From positions 21,367 through 85,366 of the forward strand of contig SEMN01001210.1 in the NCBI GenBank assembly GCA_005408345.1: DNA of 64,000 nt, written 5' to 3'. This document shows, piece by piece, positions 12,180 to 24,654 of the stretch. Origin of the DNA: Macquaria australasica (Eukaryota; Chordata; Actinopteri; Centrarchiformes; Percichthyidae). The translations under genes and the position numbers were made by a program. Position 1 is the first letter of the stretch. Each line of letters opens with the position of its first letter. A model generated the notes under the pieces. It saw nothing but the letters and a program-made list of their open reading frames with translations. It did not search any database and was not told the DNA's origin.

Positions 12180-12530
12180 AATAAATAACTAATAAACAGT
12201 GCAGCACAGAGCTGTTTCTTGTCCAGTGAATGTATGATATCATTTAGTACAACTGTAGTGGCAGTAACTATGTCGTCGTCTATAACCTGACCTGGAGAAT
12301 ACAGTTATAGTCTAGATAAGCACATAGTTGTCTGTCAACCAGAGTTTCAAGAATCTTTGCAAGGGGGGAAATCTTAGGTACTGGACGATAATTGTTCATG
12401 TTAACAGTGGATCTACGTTTGTGCAATAGGATGACCTGAGCTGCCTTCCATACAGCTGATATCTTACCAGTAAGGACTTTTAGAATATATATATATATGG
12501 GTAATGCAAGTAATGATAAGCTATCCTGCA
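12180..12530 (-). mobile_element. Reverse-transcriptase fragment of an L2-like LINE
   Basis: The - strand encodes WKAAQVILLHKRRSTVNMNN, YRPVPKISPLAKILETLVDR and QLCAYLDYN. After a frame change it continues with text like GYRRRHS ... VLNDIIHSLDKKQLCAALF. These are the early RT motifs of fish L2-type LINEs. The piece directly abuts the LINE copy at 11245-12178 and may be the same insertion with an internal deletion. Confidence 0.6.
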
Positions 12531-12689
12531 AGAGCATTTAATACTTCATAATTACTGAAAGGCCTAAAGGAAAAAGTGCTGTGTTGAAATGTAATCAGGT
12601 GTTGTATTAATCAGAACTTTAAGGGAATATGAGTATGAGGTTACTGAGACATTATCCACAGTGCAGGCCTGACCACTCCTCCTTTAAAG

Positions 12690-12960
12690 TTTGCCACACC
12701 ATTAGAGGAAAAGGTTGACATGTTGAGAAATATACTGATTTGCTTTCTTGCAGAGAGATGAGCAGATTGATACCACTCCCATGTTTGCACGCTAAATATG
12801 AAGCTACTTTGCTTAACTTAGCTTAGCACAAAGACTTGAAACGGGGAGAAACAGCTAGCCAGGATCTGCCCAAAGGAAACAAAATCTGCCTACCAGCACC
12901 TCTAAAGCTCACTAATTAACATGTTGTATCTAATGTGCTTACTTTAAGTGTTAAAATAAG
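12690..12960. repeat. Interspersed teleost repeat, unclassified
   Basis: Text such as GAGATGAGCAGATTGATACC, 'cacgctaaatatgaagctac', 'aaacggggagaaacagctagc' and 'accagcacctctaaagctca' resembles a repeat I recall as widespread in fish genomes. No coding potential or clear ends were found. Confidence 0.4.
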
Positions 12961-13754
12961 TGTCAAATCGTGGTTTTATGGTGGGTTATGTACCTGACCA
13001 ATAAATATGTATCCACAAAATGTCATTCTTTTCCTTTAAGCAGACTGACTTCACAACAGTGTGTCATATTTCCTTGTTTACCTCTAATGGGATCTAGCCA
13101 TGTAGAGTTTTATTTGTCCTGGTTTTGCAATATACTGTATATCTCTAAGATTTCAGTACAATAAGGTTGAACAGTATTTAGTTAGTGATGCTCACAGGAT
13201 TAAAAAAACAATATCAGCAGAAGCATTTTGTCCCTGTTACAGGTTTAAGAGGAACTGCTTTCTGCTGAAGAAATAGTCCCTCCAAAAACTTTTGGCAGTT
13301 TCTTCTGTGGATTATCCAGAGTGACAGGGTTGAGTTTTTTTCTAAACTGTTGTAAGTCCCCACTTGGCTCACCTCATCCAGGTTGGTGCAACCAAGAACT
13401 ATGGTACAGCTGCTATTTTCTTGGATCTGTCACCCAAAGCCACATTTTCTTTCTTATTATCCTTTTGAATTAGACGCACTTTCATTTTGAGGACACTATG
13501 TGTGACTCATGACATCTGTGTAATCCCTTTGACAATTCAACAAAAATCTAGGTTGTCCATTCTTCTGGAAAGTATGCATCTAAATTGCAGTTTCCATTTT
13601 GCCAACCTCATTGTGGTAACAGAGTTTATCAGTAATTGTCTCTATACATAGAGTAAGCATAGAGTATATATGACAACAAATCCTCAACCTATTTCAAACA
13701 CTGCTGACACTGATGTCAAAACAGGCCATGATGAAGGGGCTTTTTGCTTCACTG

Positions 13755-13820
13755 TGAACCAGCCAATCATGTTCTGCACGGTGAGTACGATGAACCAATC
13801 CAACCTGACAGATGTGGCCG
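13755..13820 (+). promoter_or_regulatory. Proximal promoter of NITR-A
   Basis: Contains two CCAAT motifs (in AGCCAATCATG and GAACCAATCC) and the phrase ACCTGACAGATG. The same arrangement precedes NITR-B (AGCCAATCGGG, GAACCAATCAG, ACCTGACAGAT at about 25868-25918), so it is shared by the pair. Confidence 0.5.
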
Positions 13821-13914
13821 AATGTAGGACAAGTGGTGAATCTGTTAAGTCTGCTGTTGCTTCAGTAGGTCAGAACTGCTGTGGAGAAGAAGCAGGATCA
13901 GAGAAGCAGATAAG

Positions 13915-16644
13915 ATGATGGTGTACTTTGTGAATGCTTTCCTGCTCTGGTCTTTGTGTGAGTAACAAAAATCCATTTGTGGAACCTTTTCATGAGCATC
14001 TTGACACACAAACATGATTATATCCTGTCTGTATATTTCAGGTGCGGCACAGTTAAGCGACATCTCTCAGCCTGTTCCTTTCCAAACAGCAAAGGTCGGA
14101 GACTCAGCTACTATTGAATGTCATATAAAGAGTGAAATGAAAAGAAGCGTGTGGTACAAGACCACAGGGAAGCGACTACAGCTTGTGGCAGAATTTGATT
14201 CTCACTATAATCGGAGTGTTTGCTGATGAATTTCACCACCATTATTTAGTAAAATTTGACGAACTTGGCAGTCATCTGAGCATATCTGCAACAACATGGG
14301 AGGACACTGGAACATACTTCTGTGGAATAATGCACTTAAATGACATTAAATTTGGATCAGGAACCTTTTTGATGGTGAAAGGTAGTCATTTTGAGCATTT
14401 TATCGTTTAAGCACCCAGACTGCATCTTGAGGTAATTTTAGCTGAATGTGAACATAATGATAATGATCATAGTTCTTCGATTTGTTTCCCAAGGTGCAAA
14501 GATGATCAGTGACTCTGTCGTCCAGCAGCCAGAGTCTAAATCTGTCCAGCCAGGAGACTCTGTGACTCTCAGCTGTTCTGTTCACACTGGCCACTGTGCA
14601 GCAGAACACACTGCTGTCATGTGGCTGAAAAACTCTGATCTCTCTGCTCCAGAAATGATTTACTCCTCTGGAAATGAGAACGACATCTGCCAGAGCACTG
14701 AGAGTGGAGAAACTACCTGCGTGTACAACCTTCTCATGAGAAATCTCAGCTCTGATGATGCTGGAACCTACTGCTGTGTTGTGACTTCATGTGGACAGAT
14801 ACTGTTTGGAAATGGGACCAGGATTAATGTTCACAGTAAGACAGAAACTGTCACTTTAAAATACTTCCAATTCCTAGCAAATAATACAAATGATTAATAT
14901 AGTGAAAATGTTCCAACATTAACAAGTGTTGATTTTCACATTTGTGGAGTTGACAGTGTGTTGAGCTCCAAAAACAAATTGCTATTTCCTTTTTACTGTG
15001 TTCAACCTTATCGCCAGACAAGAATGTTGCCTACAAATCTTTTAGTCGATCGGCAGAAAAATAATCAGCAACTATTTTGAAGTTTGATTACTTGTTTAAA
15101 TCATTTTTTTAAGCAAAATTACTAAACATTCTCTGGTTCCAGCTTCTCCAATTTGAGGATTTGCTGCTTGTCTCAGTTTTCTGTCATTGTAAACTGAGTA
15201 TCTTTGGGTTTTGGACTGTGGTCAGACAGTACAAAACATCTGAAGATGTCATGTTGGACGTTTGTCACTATTTCCTGACATTTTATAGGTTAAACGATTA
15301 ATTGAGAAAATAATCAGCAGATTAATCAGTTATAAAAATAATCGTTATTTGCAGCCCTAAAGCCAATGTTTGAGATTTTGATTTCCACTACCTTCATGGG
15401 TAACACTTTACAATAAGGGTACATTAATTAACATTAGTTAATCAGTAATAAGCATTAACTAACAGTTAATTAACAGTTAACTAATGTGTCTAGTAATCAT
15501 TTACTAATGGTGGTCATGTTAACTAAGGTCTTCATTTATACATTAATAGTTTATAAACATGCTATTAACATTAGTTAACATAGTAATAGGTGTTAACTAA
15601 CAGTTAATTAATACAATAAGCATTTAGTAACTGATTACTAGACACATTATTTAACTGCTATTACTGCATTAACTAATGTTAATTAATGTACCCTTATTGT
15701 AAAGTGTTACTCATTTTTTATGGAACTAAAACAGTTAACCAGGTCATGGTTAGGTTCAGGGTTAGGGGGTTAGCATCCTGTTAAGGGAAGCAAATTCCTA
15801 GAACTGGGCTGCTGTTTTCGTTGGCGGACGATATCTCAGAGGCAGATATCCTAAATACACAAAACAATTTCCATGAGTAGATACAATATGTATGTGGGGG
15901 GAATGTTTTTTGTGTGTGCTTTGGGTGAACTGACTCTTTAAATATCATCCTACTGCATGATACTGTCAACAGTAAGCGGGCAAAACTGAAATGTACTCGG
16001 CTCAGTTTGGTCCAATCAGTTGTGACATCTAAATACATAAGTTTGTTTGTCAAATGGAGGACATTGCACTGCTAGTTATTTGTATAATAAACTAAATTAA
16101 GCACTGTTTGTTTACTTTCTTCTGTATAACGCAGACACCAAGCCAGCTGAACAGAGCCCAACTGTTATTGCACTGATGCTGTCAAACATCATTCTTGGGA
16201 TTGTGACATTCATTCTTGCATGGACACTTTGCAAGAGTCGGAGGAAAGCTTCCACAGGTATTTAAAATTACGTGTTATATTGATCAGCTGTATATCTGCA
16301 ACACAATCAGATCCACATCCTGTTAAATTCTGCAGTAACTGGAATTGACTGTAGTGATCTTTGATTCTTTCTTCAGATGGATCTTCTGAAGGCAATCAGG
16401 TAACAGTTTGTCTCAGCACCCACAGCGTCACGTGTTGTTTAAGCTACGTCTTTCTATGTCCAGCATTCAGAATGATTCTTTTAATTTCCATTTCTCACAG
16501 ACTAGAGATGGAGTAATCTATGCAGCTGTGTGTTCGGCCTCCAGAACCCTCCCTGCCAGACAAGCCACAGTGAGATACAGTGAAGACTCCGTAGTTTATT
16601 CTGACATCAAATACTGTCAACAGAACCAAGACGTTTCAACTTGA
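13915..16644 (+). pseudogene. NITR-A: novel immune-type receptor with a frameshift in the V exon
   Basis: NITR layout: leader 13915-13957; V domain 14042-14381; I domain 14494-14835; membrane 16135-16257; short 16377-16399; tail 16501-16644. The V domain begins AQLSDISQPVPFQ, has C in ATIECHI and W in SVWYK, and ends DTGTYFCGIM and FGSGTFLMVK, a J-like FGxGT motif. Compared with NITR-B there is one extra base between about 14210 and 14232, and the first frame stops at 14224-14226. The I domain (C..W..CC, ending FGNGTRI) is intact. The tail carries two ITIMs, VIYAAV and VVYSDI, so the ancestor was inhibitory. AATAAA is at 17191. A real frameshift makes it a pseudogene; an assembly error would make it functional. 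Confidence 0.8.
15400..15710. mobile_element. MITE with 42-bp perfect terminal inverted repeats
   Basis: Bases 15400-15441 (GTAACACTTTACAATAAGGG and on) are the exact inverse of 15669-15710. The inside is AT-rich and itself partly palindromic (repeats of 'ttaactaacagttaat'). It sits in the intron of NITR-A between the I-domain and membrane exons. The NITR-B intron at the same place (26952-27212) is far shorter and lacks it. No transposase is encoded, and the superfamily is uncertain because no clear target duplication was found. Confidence 0.85.
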
Positions 16645-18283
16645 GAATGCCAACAAACCAGGGAGAATGAAGACTGATGGAGTAGGAATGCATTGCTACT
16701 GTCAAATGTATATCTCCTGTTTAGTGGTACATAAACAAGTTTAAAATATGACCAAAGACATTTAGCTTTGTCAAATAGGAACAAGTCAGCCATTGGAGCT
16801 TAGCACACCTTCATGACTGTAGTTAAAGCTGCACTCAGCAACTTCACATCTTTGCAGATTAAATGGTATATTTGAATACTGTGGATTTGAATGTGCCAAA
16901 TCCAATAAGAATTCCAGTGATGGTCATACTTATCAACCAGCTTACCTGCAGTTGATTTGAAATATCTTGTAATGGTCACTGCAGCTTACTCTGGACAAAG
17001 CAATCCTGATGTTTTAGAAGCTTTTGATTGAATTGTATTCTTGAATTTTATTTCAGCCCTTTCTTTTCACAATCTATTCTCTGGAGTGCTTTACCCATGT
17101 GATATACTGTACTGTAGATTTTACTGTGCTGTGGTACTTGGCAAAAGGCCAGTCAGTGGACTATTACACATACTAACCAAATATGGAAATAATAAAATTA
17201 AGTCTTTGTAACCTGACGCACCAGATGGTTTGTTACAAAGGACCATCTGAGAAGTCGCTCTTGGAAACTGTTTGGAAAAGGGAAGGTGCTTTCAAAAAAT
17301 ACTTGACACGTGATTGGATAAACCATCTGTCTATCACTGGCTAACTTCAACCAATCATTGGTCAAATGTCAAAGCCAATCCATAGAAGAGCGAAAACATC
17401 TTTTCCATTGAGAAAAGCATTCAGTGTTGTTCTTTGCTCTTCTTTCGGTGAAGAAATACTCTCCAGTTCTGACATAACTGATGCTATAGCAGCATACGCT
17501 AACCTCTTTAGGAGCTGCCATTGTTGTTTTTGAATGAACAGTCACCTCTCGCTGTCGTCACACCTAAACCACGCCCGTAGCTGCCAGTAGTTCTTCATGG
17601 GACACTGATTGGTTCAAACCACTGTGGTTCCGCCGCAAGTGCATAACTTGAAGCCTGGTAAGATGGATTCTCACATGATCTTTGTCGAGCATGCTTTTGT
17701 TGATATAGTTGTTCTTAAATAACACATTTGATTCTCACTTCTCTCTGACCTGCTTTTCTTTGACATGTCATTTTTCTCTGGTCCCCGAGTGTTGGTGCCA
17801 GTGAAATATGGCCCTCATATGGATGAAAGATTTGGCTAGGTTTTGGGAGACTGAACGAGGGCTCATTTGATCTGAGAAGTAGGTCCAGTTAGCAGCATTT
17901 GGGCTAGATTTGGGCCAGTGTTGAAACCTGTAAAATTAGTGTAATTCTGGCTTGTCAGCAATCTTGCATGAGTCCTGTGACTTCTGCATTAAGGCGGCTG
18001 CTGGGTCAAGTTATTTAAAGTAGTTGTAAAAGTCAGAAGTCAATAAACGACAGAATAAACCTAAGCTCTTGTAATTACCTAAAGCTTTACACATAAAAAT
18101 GGCCAGTATTGTGGATGTCATAGACTTTCTACTCTTATGACTAATATGTGGAAAAAAAGGTTGAAAATTGGCAAAGTGTTCCTTTAGGAGTCATTTAATG
18201 TGCAGCAAAGGTCTTGTTGTCTGATCAGGTATGCAGTAACTGATGCTCGATGTGCAGCAACTACAAAACCTCATTGGTTTTAA
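16645..18283. other. 3' UTR of NITR-A and intergenic DNA
   Basis: The AATAAA at 17191-17196 is the likely poly(A) signal of NITR-A. Beyond it no exon or clear element was recognised. Confidence 0.45.
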
Positions 18284-19195
18284 AGGGCCATTCTACCCAA
18301 ATTTAAGAAAACTATATTTTCTCATGAAACCCTTGTAGTGTCTGGTTTAATGTTCCAAACCGTTGAGATATCTACCTCTGAACTCTCTGCTACCACCTTA
18401 ATAAAAGTCTTTCCAAAAACTAGAGCTCACTGTGAGCAGTTTCCATGGGGTCTATTTCTTCAGCGTAAATAAGTTCTATTAAAAAGTGTTCACAGCTAGG
18501 TCTGTGGATTATCAAAAGTAACTTTTCAAAGCTTTTAGCAACAAAAACAAACACACGTGCACAGATAGACCCCAGGTGGTGCTCAAGCACCTGCTCTTTT
18601 GGCCTCTGGCAAGATAAGTGCCCTTTTTGCAAGACATATTTTCTATTTCTTTTTATAATTCTATATATTAGTTTTTTTTAATTTTGCCCATTTGGCATCA
18701 ATCCTCAATTAAAAGTGTGTTGTAATGCCCAACAACTGCATTTGAGTTCTATTTCTACTTGATCGCAAAACCTCCTTCTTCGACTTCCCTTGTCACAGCC
18801 ACCTCATGTGGGAAAAGTTTGCCTTCAGGGCTTATTGGCAGAAGTGAAATAAAACCACTACATCCCAATACAGCCAGCCAAACTTAGGCAATAGCCCACT
18901 AAGCTTAACAACAAGCAAGCTAGTCTGGTGTAAAATAGCTTTGTCAATTTAAACGAGTGAACTCCGGTAGGCTAGTTAGTTCCTTTGTTCAGCAACTGCA
19001 AATGAAACAAATAAATATCCATCACGTGGTTAATAGTCTATGCAATCATATCTGGATATCAGAAACATTAGCCGACCTGTCACCCGTCAAAAGAAAATGT
19101 GCAAATATATGATTCATCTGTGGACGATGCTGACTCACAGATAAAACCGAAGCTACATGGCATATAGGGGTGGATGGAAAAAGTAAACTGGCCCT
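18284..19195. mobile_element. Candidate piggyBac-like non-autonomous element
   Basis: The ends AGGGCCA (18284) and TGGCCCT (to 19195) are inverted copies. TTAA lies directly outside each end (18280-18283 and 19196-19199), the target site and duplication of piggyBac elements. The 0.9-kb interior has no credible transposase. The inverted repeat is short, so chance is not excluded. Confidence 0.5.
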
Positions 19196-20269
19196 TTAAT
19201 GTAGCATAGTGGGAACGAACTGTGTGAAATAGTCACAATGTATGACTAGTAACAGAATGAAGTGAGCAGTAAGTTGAAAAAAATGTGACATTCCTCAACA
19301 CTACAAATAACAAAGATAAAATTATTAAGCACCCAGAGTTGCACAGCTAAAAAAAGAGAGCAGAATTGTACCCTTTCATTCACCCACTTCCACTAGAAGC
19401 TAGAAGCCTCATAAAGGACATGAACACAAAGCAATCAACAGCAAACTACAGTACGTTAAAAAAAGGGTTCCGCTGAAAGCTGAGTGCCAAAACAAAATGG
19501 ATGCAAACAGACAGAGCGTGCTCAAAAACCCCCTCTCATCTATTAATACCTTCTTCTAACCAGAAATGTAAGCAGTCTCCAGCAGATGACTTCTGTTTTG
19601 ACTCTTGTGGTGAAGAAGGTGTGAACAATTGTGAACAGGTTTCCGCTGGTGGAAACTCAAGCCCTAGCATGAACACAGGAAGACTGGCCTGTAGCCTCCA
19701 GGCCACAGCGTATAGCAGCTCAGACAGAAGCCAAGAGCAAAAACAAGTCATTTTAAAAGGGCAGCTGTATGAGGGTCATATCTTAAATGCAGATTAACAC
19801 TGTGAGAGAACTAATTGTTTCAGTTGCCTATTATGTATTATAAAGTATGGAACAATTCAATTATTGTAGTGTTTCCAGGCTCAGATAGCGGTGAGAAATA
19901 AATCGGTGCCAGCAGGAGTTCACACACTGAAAAAAGACACACAAGTGTCATAAATGTCATCTGTCAACCAATCAGCATGGCCACTGTGTGTTTCTTTTAG
20001 TCATAAGGAAGCCATTGCAAAGGATTTGGGAAGAACACCTTCATGTACAGATGCCAATTTATTATTGATCCTAACTTTGACACACATTTATTTTTGTGCA
20101 CTTTTTCTGTTTTTGTTTTTTAAAGTCAGTTTTTATTTTTCATTTGCAAGATTTGTAGGCTATATGCATTGCCAAATCACAAAAATGATTCCTTTCTGAC
20201 TGTTGACAGGTATGTATCTATGTGAACACACTTTCACCTGTCAAACCAGGCATGCTGTACAATAGAATG

Positions 20270-20640
20270 CGGCTCATATTTTTGTCCGAACCCGACCCGA
20301 GTCCAAGAGGCTTTCTGTTTTTTATCTCCGAACCCAACCAGAGCCAGACACAGTGAATGGAAGCTGAGGCAAATCAAATTGCCTCTATACCGTTGATTTC
20401 CCTGCATGGTTTTCGGCTGTTTTAAACTTCCCCGATGACAAATTTTGCCCAACGTCCTTCATCCTTAGCTAGGCTACATGAATATTTACCACCTGAAATA
20501 GTGTTGGGTTCATGCACTGTCACGTAAATAACAAACCCCAACACTGAACAGAAAGCACCATATTAAGTAAGCCAGAACATCATTTCTAAATTTTTGTCCA
20601 AACCCGGCCCGACCCGTCAGGCTCGGGTCAGGTATCCACC
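20270..20640. repeat. Interspersed repeat with inverted 'accCGACCCG' ends
   Basis: TTTTTGTCCGAACCCGACCC at about 20279 and 'tttttgtccaaacccggccc' at about 20591 bracket the region, which resembles a GC-rich-ended teleost repeat. The boundaries and class are uncertain. Confidence 0.4.
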
Positions 20641-20914
20641 CTTTACTGTGCATATAATTTAGCCTGAGGCTGGTTTTAACTGTTACTGTCTATTTCCAGT
20701 TATATGTGACGATTAAGCCTTTCATTATTACAGTTATGTGATTTCTATTTTAGTGATTCTTCTTCTAAACACTGTTGTTGTTATTGTGGTTGTGGATGAA
20801 GGACCAACATAGCCAAGGTAGGGGGCACTGAACATGTGATAACTGTTTCCAAAACAGGAGATTCAATCTGATTGGCCATTCAAACACAGTCTTCTCTGTG
20901 AAGAGTGGAGAACG

Positions 20915-20920
20915 TATAAA
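20915..20920 (+). promoter_or_regulatory. TATA box of NITR-C
   Basis: TATAAA in 'gaacgtataaagattc', 40 bases before the NITR-C start codon. If used, it implies a very short 5' UTR. Confidence 0.5.
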
Positions 20921-20954
20921 GATTCAGTTCATTCATCACAGCATTTGAAGCACG

Positions 20955-23254
20955 ATGTCACCTCCAATCTTTGCTTTGTATTTCACATGTCTGTTCGTGG
21001 CGAGTATGGGTAAGCTGTTTTTTGTTACTCCCTGTTGTTTACTTTAAACTATAACCTTATGTTTGCTTGTAACATGTTTTCATGCATTCTTTAATACAGA
21101 TCATTACAACATACTTGCCTTAAATTACTTACGTGTTTTCTTTGTCTCTTCATTTTCTCCTCAGCTCAAGTGACAACTTTAAAACAATCATCGTTACATT
21201 TTAAATCAGCTAATGTTGGGGAAAATGTGACTTTGCCATGCTCCTGTGAAGATACCGATGTAGCAGTGATGTTTTACTGGTATAAGCAAACTGTGGGACA
21301 GAAACCAAAGCTGGTGTCCACATTCTATAGGCGTAATGATAACGGCACCTTTAATGATGAATTTAAAAACAATCCACATTTCTCACTGGATACAAAAAAT
21401 GGTAAAAATCACTTGAAGATTTCAGATTTGAAAATTTCAGACTCAGCTACTTACTACTGCGTAGAGAGCAATTTATATGACTTTATATTTTGCGATGGCA
21501 CAAGTGTCAGTGTCAAGGGTTCAGGTTTGAACATCCAAACTTCGGTCCATCAGTCAGCATCTGAGACCATCCAGCCAGGAGGCTCTGTGACTCTGAACTG
21601 TACAGTACACACTGGGACCTGTGATGGAGAACACAGTGTTTACTGGTTCAAAAACTCTGAAGAATCTCATCCAGGACTCATTTACACCCATGGAGGCAGG
21701 AATGATCAGTGTGAGAGGAAACCCAACACCCACACACACACCTGTGTCTACAACTTGCCAATGAAGAGCCTGAATCTTTCTCATGCTGGGACCTACTACT
21801 GTGCTGTTGCCTCATGTGGACACATACTGTTTGGAAATGGGACCAAGCTGGACTCGGAGCGACTGGAGCGTAAGTAACTTTCTAGCAGAGGTTGTCTCAT
21901 TTGATAAATGGTGATGATAACTCCTTAAAGGATTTTTTAAGTTCTTAATACAATACTCACACACCAATAAAATTAGTTGTCACTTTAATCATTACAGTTC
22001 CTGGCCACAAACCTAAATTCCTCCACCAAGGATCTATTTGCTGCAGCTCAGCAAGGAAAGAATTTCCATGTAAATACAAAGAGGGGATTTTGTTTTAAAA
22101 AGACTAATATTGGAAGATAAGTGGGGGATTTTGTCCCATATTTTTTTACAGCAGTCGGGCAAGGAAGGATTCTTCACTGGCCACGAACCGTTACCAATAA
22201 GTCTTTCACCTGTCTTGTATTTGGAAGATACCCACTTTCATTTGTCTAACCTAAACTGCTGAGGATTCATATCAGTTTCAATTAAATTGTAGAATGCATT
22301 TTACACAGGATGTGTCCTCTATTCATTACATTGAACTCGCTTTAGGGAAGAATCTCTTTGTGGCCAGGAAGAACACAAATTACAATGACCAATAACCCTT
22401 TCAATGAACAAATGGGCACGTCAGTATTGTTTTAAGATAGACTTGAAAATATCCAAACCTATCCTTTAATCAACACGAAGACAAAGAAAAACATCTAAAA
22501 GCTTTGTAATGTCTCCTGGTGTGTGGCTCTACAGATGATGAGGACTATTCTGTCTTGGTGTATTTCTTGAGTGCAGCTTTGGCATTCACCACCATCCTGG
22601 TTGTTTTACTGGCTTTCTCAGTGTGCATGATGAACAAAAGAAACCGCCACTCTACAGGTAACTGTTACTCTTTGTAGCTGACAGCAAATATTGAGTGCAT
22701 ATTTCTTTTGAAGGACTTTAATTTTTGTGTGTCACAACCAGAGTTTACTGGAGCAGCAACTTCTACTCCAAATACTGTGGTAAGTATCATTTTCTATTGA
22801 AAAATGTATTTTTCTTTACCTCTCAGCAGGTGTCATAAGGGGAAAAAGTTATTTGTACTCTCAGACATTGTTTAAATAATACAGGTCAGCTTTGGCTGCT
22901 ACCACTTAGGTGACAGGCCACGGTCTAATCTTTGACAACCCTTAAACATAAGTTGTATTGACAACTTGACGATTGTATGTTTTGTTGGCAAAAATGATAC
23001 TAGTGCACACAAATGATTCATTTGAGAGCATTCATTTGTTTTTTTTCTCCATGACACCAGCCGGGTTCCGTACGTGTTTCTCTTGTGCTGTATCTTTTAT
23101 AATAGTGATTAACCCTTTTATATTTTGATACCAGCTATGTGAAGACACAGAGAACCTTCATTACGCTGCTTTAAGGGATCACAAGGCCAACAGATCAAGA
23201 AGACAGAGGGACAACACCAAGAGTGAATGTGTGTACTCCACTGTGAGGCTGTAG
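20955..23254 (+). CDS. NITR-C: inhibitory novel immune-type receptor with V and I domains in one exon
   Basis: Predicted 346-aa type I receptor. Exons: leader 20955-21009 (MSPPIFALYFTCLFVASM); V plus I 21165-21869; membrane 22535-22657; short 22742-22779; tail 23135-23254. The V domain has CSCEDTD, FYWYKQTVGQKPKLVS and DSATYYC, and ends FCDGTSVSVKG, in which the first glycine of the J-like FGxGT is a cysteine. The I domain has C in VTLNCTV, W in SVYWFKN, extra cysteines, GTYYCAVASCG and FGNGTKL. The membrane segment is uncharged. The tail has an ITIM, LHYAAL (Tyr317), and an ITIM-like CVYSTV (Tyr341). AATAAA is at 23385-23390, 130 bases after the stop. Inhibitory signalling through SH2 phosphatases is inferred from the family. 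All exons are open with consensus splice sites. Confidence 0.88.
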
Positions 23255-23384
23255 AGCTGAACATGTTTCTGTACTTTAATTCTGTGTAACAAGACATTTT
23301 TTATTAGGGTCATTTGAATTTTCCTGACACACGAACACATAACATTATTTCACCAAATTCAACAAATATAAGAGCTTGCCTTGC

Positions 23385-23390
23385 AATAAA
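23385..23390 (+). terminator. Poly(A) signal of NITR-C
   Basis: AATAAA in 'gccttgcaataaactac', about 130 bases downstream of the NITR-C stop codon. Confidence 0.65.
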
Positions 23391-23399
23391 CTACACTCC

Positions 23400-24650
23400 T
23401 CCACTGAAAAAACACCTGTCTTCTGTCAGAGGGTTTCTTTGAAGCGATGCTGCAAAACATACACTGATTTCCACTGTCATTACACCATTTGTTGCCAGAT
23501 TTTAATGAACTACACTCACACCTCTGCAGTGTTGGTGGGGTAAGCTACTCTGAGAGTTTCAACAACACTAACCGACCCTGCGTCATTGACATCACATGTA
23601 CATACATAAGGCATCACAGAACATTCTTTGTAGGTTGTTTATTGTACATGCTGCTACAAACCCAGACACGTAAGAATCCTTTTGAACCTCTTTGCAGTCA
23701 ACAATAAAGAGGAGAGATCTCAGACCCTGTCAGGTCTTTGTCTTTGTCTCTGCGGTTTCAGGCAGGATGTCTCTACATCAGTGGTTCTCAGTTCTTCTCT
23801 GAATCTGAGCTATAGATCCTATCCACATCTATGCAGATCACGTAAATAAGCAGTTACAGAAGTACTTAGATCATTTACTGAGGTAGAAGCAGAGATGCCA
23901 CAATGTTAGCTGAAGTACTGCATTGATCATTTCATTTCAAGGGGAACTCTTTATGATGTCATCCAGGTTTTCTCGACTAGGGTTTTAAAGACTACTTTAG
24001 ATACAGTGTTTGAAAAAGTGGGCACGGAGGGTCTAATGAAAAGATACTCAGGTGCATTGTGGGAAGTGTAGGAGCTTGAAATACACTGTACTAGGGACTA
24101 ACGTCTTCTCAGGAGGCGTTTTAGCCGTGTTTGTCAGTCGTCTACACAGGCCAAAAAGGCTAAAAGCACAATTATAAGCTTCGTCAACTTTCTTCCGTTT
24201 TTCATTGTGTATTTGGCTCTAAGCACTGCCAAAACACAGGTGAGCGACATTCAATACTGTGCCTGAATGCATCTTGTGCAGACAGTGAAGGAAGATTGAA
24301 GCTTCTGCTGCTATGCTACTGACATGTTGCTTTCAGTCAAGATATCTCAGCCACTACTGCAGAGACGGTCCATCACCCTCTAGGGGTTAAGTTTATCTCT
24401 CTATGTTGGAGTCCTCAACTCTTAAGAGAGTCTAGGACCACTAAATAATTTGGAAGTTAACTGGTCAGTGTTTTGGCTTACTGTACGTTAAGGTCTGTCG
24501 TCCTTCCGGAGGTTTACGCATCTGGTAGTTAAGAGTCTGCCTCCCCTTATCTTGATGAAACTGTCATGCAGGCCAGACCAATAACCCTTTAAAGTATCTT
24601 CGCTCTAGGACAAAATAATAAGGAATGCCATGATTAAGCTGCAGGGGCTC
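23400..24650. other. Intergenic stretch, no gene recognised
   Basis: No exon with splice borders and no Ig motif. The short frame at 23489-23707 shows no domain. Confidence 0.4.
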
Positions 24651-24654
24651 CCAG

